A stretch of 5,871 nt of DNA, from positions 1-5,871 of the forward strand of contig JAHELQ010000361.1 in assembly GCA_024644125.1 (NCBI GenBank), in the 5' to 3' direction. This document shows, piece after piece, positions 5,268 to 5,871 of the stretch. This DNA comes from Candidatus Aminicenantota bacterium (lineage in GTDB: Bacteria > Acidobacteriota > Aminicenantia > UBA2199). How positions within the stretch are numbered: the first letter of the stretch is position 1; each line of letters begins with the position of its first letter. A program made the position numbers and the translations under genes. Below the pieces are notes generated by a model. That model was not told where the DNA came from and made no database searches. It saw only the letters and a list, made by a program, of their open reading frames with translations.

Positions 5268-5871
5268 TTACAGGAATTCCCGGTGCAGCCATAGTTTCAT
5301 ACTGCGCCGGTAGAGGAACACGATTCCCAACAAATTGATTAAAAAATAGGCGGCGAACCAGAGGGCGATCTCGCCGTAAGGGATGTCCCGGTGCCGGAAG
5401 ACACTGTAGTAAAACACAAACACCGGACGGACGAAGTAAAACATACTGCCGGTAATATAGGCGAAACTCCAGAGCATATAGGATATACCGTGTTTGGTGA
5501 CCAATAGGTGCTGCGGCGAAAGCGGCGCCGATCCCGTGATGGATAGCCCATAATACAGGGCGAGCACTGTCAGGAACAATACCGCCGGAAGCAAAAGCGC
5601 CACCCCGGTCACCCGCATGAAAGGATCCAGACGCAGCGCGATGTCGCCGGTGAAAAACAGGATGAAGCCGATGATGTACTGCGGGAAGAGATAGAACAAC
5701 AACTTGAAACGGAAGAATTTCCTCTTGTCGAAGGGGGACGCCATCAGGTGCGATATCCCCGGTCCTTCCATGGGAATGGCGGTGAACACAAATCTGGATC
5801 CCAGGCCTACGACGATAAACGCCGCCATCCCCAGATTCAAGAACGCGATGAAGGTTTTGATGGATGGATGC
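5268..5871 (-). CDS. C-terminal part of a putative ABC exporter permease, 5' end beyond the window
   Basis: The reading frame stays open to the right edge, so about 200 C-terminal residues are visible and the true start is outside. A TTG at 5840 lies inside a hydrophobic helix and is not a credible start. Five membrane segments can be seen, for example around AFIVVGLGSRFVF, FYLFPQYIIGFILFF, ALLLPAVLFLTVLALYY, SFAYITGSMFYFVRPVFVFYY and WFAAYFLINLLGIVFLY, ending in a basic tail. The segment RFVFTAIPMEGPG...MASPFDKRKFFRFKLLF resembles the RFvFPaiSlEGraf...saPl..r..lw.K motif of large ABC-2-like putative exporter permeases, and HGISYMLWSFAYI resembles their GLLYMLLSLxYI block. The substrate is unknown and no ATPase gene is in view. 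The assignment to this family comes from motif memory and is moderate. Confidence 0.65.
   Translation of the reverse strand, partial: HPSIKTFIAFLNLGMAAFIVVGLGSRFVFTAIPMEGPGISHLMASPFDKRKFFRFKLLFYLFPQYIIGFILFFTGDIALRLDPFMRVTGVALLLPAVLFLTVLALYYGLSITGSAPLSPQHLLVTKHGISYMLWSFAYITGSMFYFVRPVFVFYYSVFRHRDIPYGEIALWFAAYFLINLLGIVFLYRRSMKLWLHREFL

Noticed and set aside
5838..5840. TTG as start codon of the minus-strand permease
   Set aside because: The frame continues open to the window edge and the codon lies within a membrane helix, so the gene is truncated by the window and does not start there.

Overview
The window is a bacterial chromosomal segment of mixed housekeeping and envelope genes. Genes are compact, starts carry clear Shine-Dalgarno (SD) sites (a perfect AGGAGG at one small gene, AGAGG-type at others), and several sigma70-like promoters can be read. 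The host cannot be fixed from the sequence. The DUF1684 lipoprotein, the pinensin-like RiPP leader and the GAF-pyrE pairing would suit an Acidobacteriota/Aminicenantes-like or related Gram-negative bacterium. The strong SD sites and ordinary -35/-10 boxes argue mildly against Bacteroidota. This assignment is inference.

Layout: positions 1-252 contain no gene but a mosaic of short direct, tandem and palindromic repeats. An AT-rich promoter region (about 260-402) leads into a two-gene operon: a small GAF-like protein (403-960) overlapping by ATGA with pyrE, orotate phosphoribosyltransferase (957-1490). Convergent to it is a 3'(2'),5'-bisphosphate nucleotidase of the CysQ/HAL2 type (2492-1512, minus). 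A 161-bp divergent spacer separates that gene from an exported VWA-domain protein (2654-3916) with a three-fold repeated C-terminal module.

The 394-bp gap after the VWA gene holds the most interesting item: a 57-codon gene (3999-4172) with its own promoter and a perfect SD. It encodes what looks like a ribosomally made, modified peptide (RiPP) precursor. It has an LKVDSFITTL leader motif like that of pinensin-type lanthipeptides, a VKGG cleavage site, and a 25-residue core with three Cys and four Thr. No maturation enzyme or dedicated exporter is adjacent, so it appears to be an orphan precursor served from elsewhere. Next come a DUF1684 lipoprotein (4311-5252), preceded by a promoter whose -35/-10 spacer is occupied by a palindrome, and, convergent, the C-terminal part of a multi-pass ABC-exporter permease that runs off the right edge (5268-5871, minus).

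Functionally the window joins pyrimidine synthesis (PyrE), PAP clearance (nucleotidase), and three envelope proteins (VWA protein, lipoprotein, permease). No single pathway unites them. The strand switches and separate promoters suggest at least five independent transcription units.
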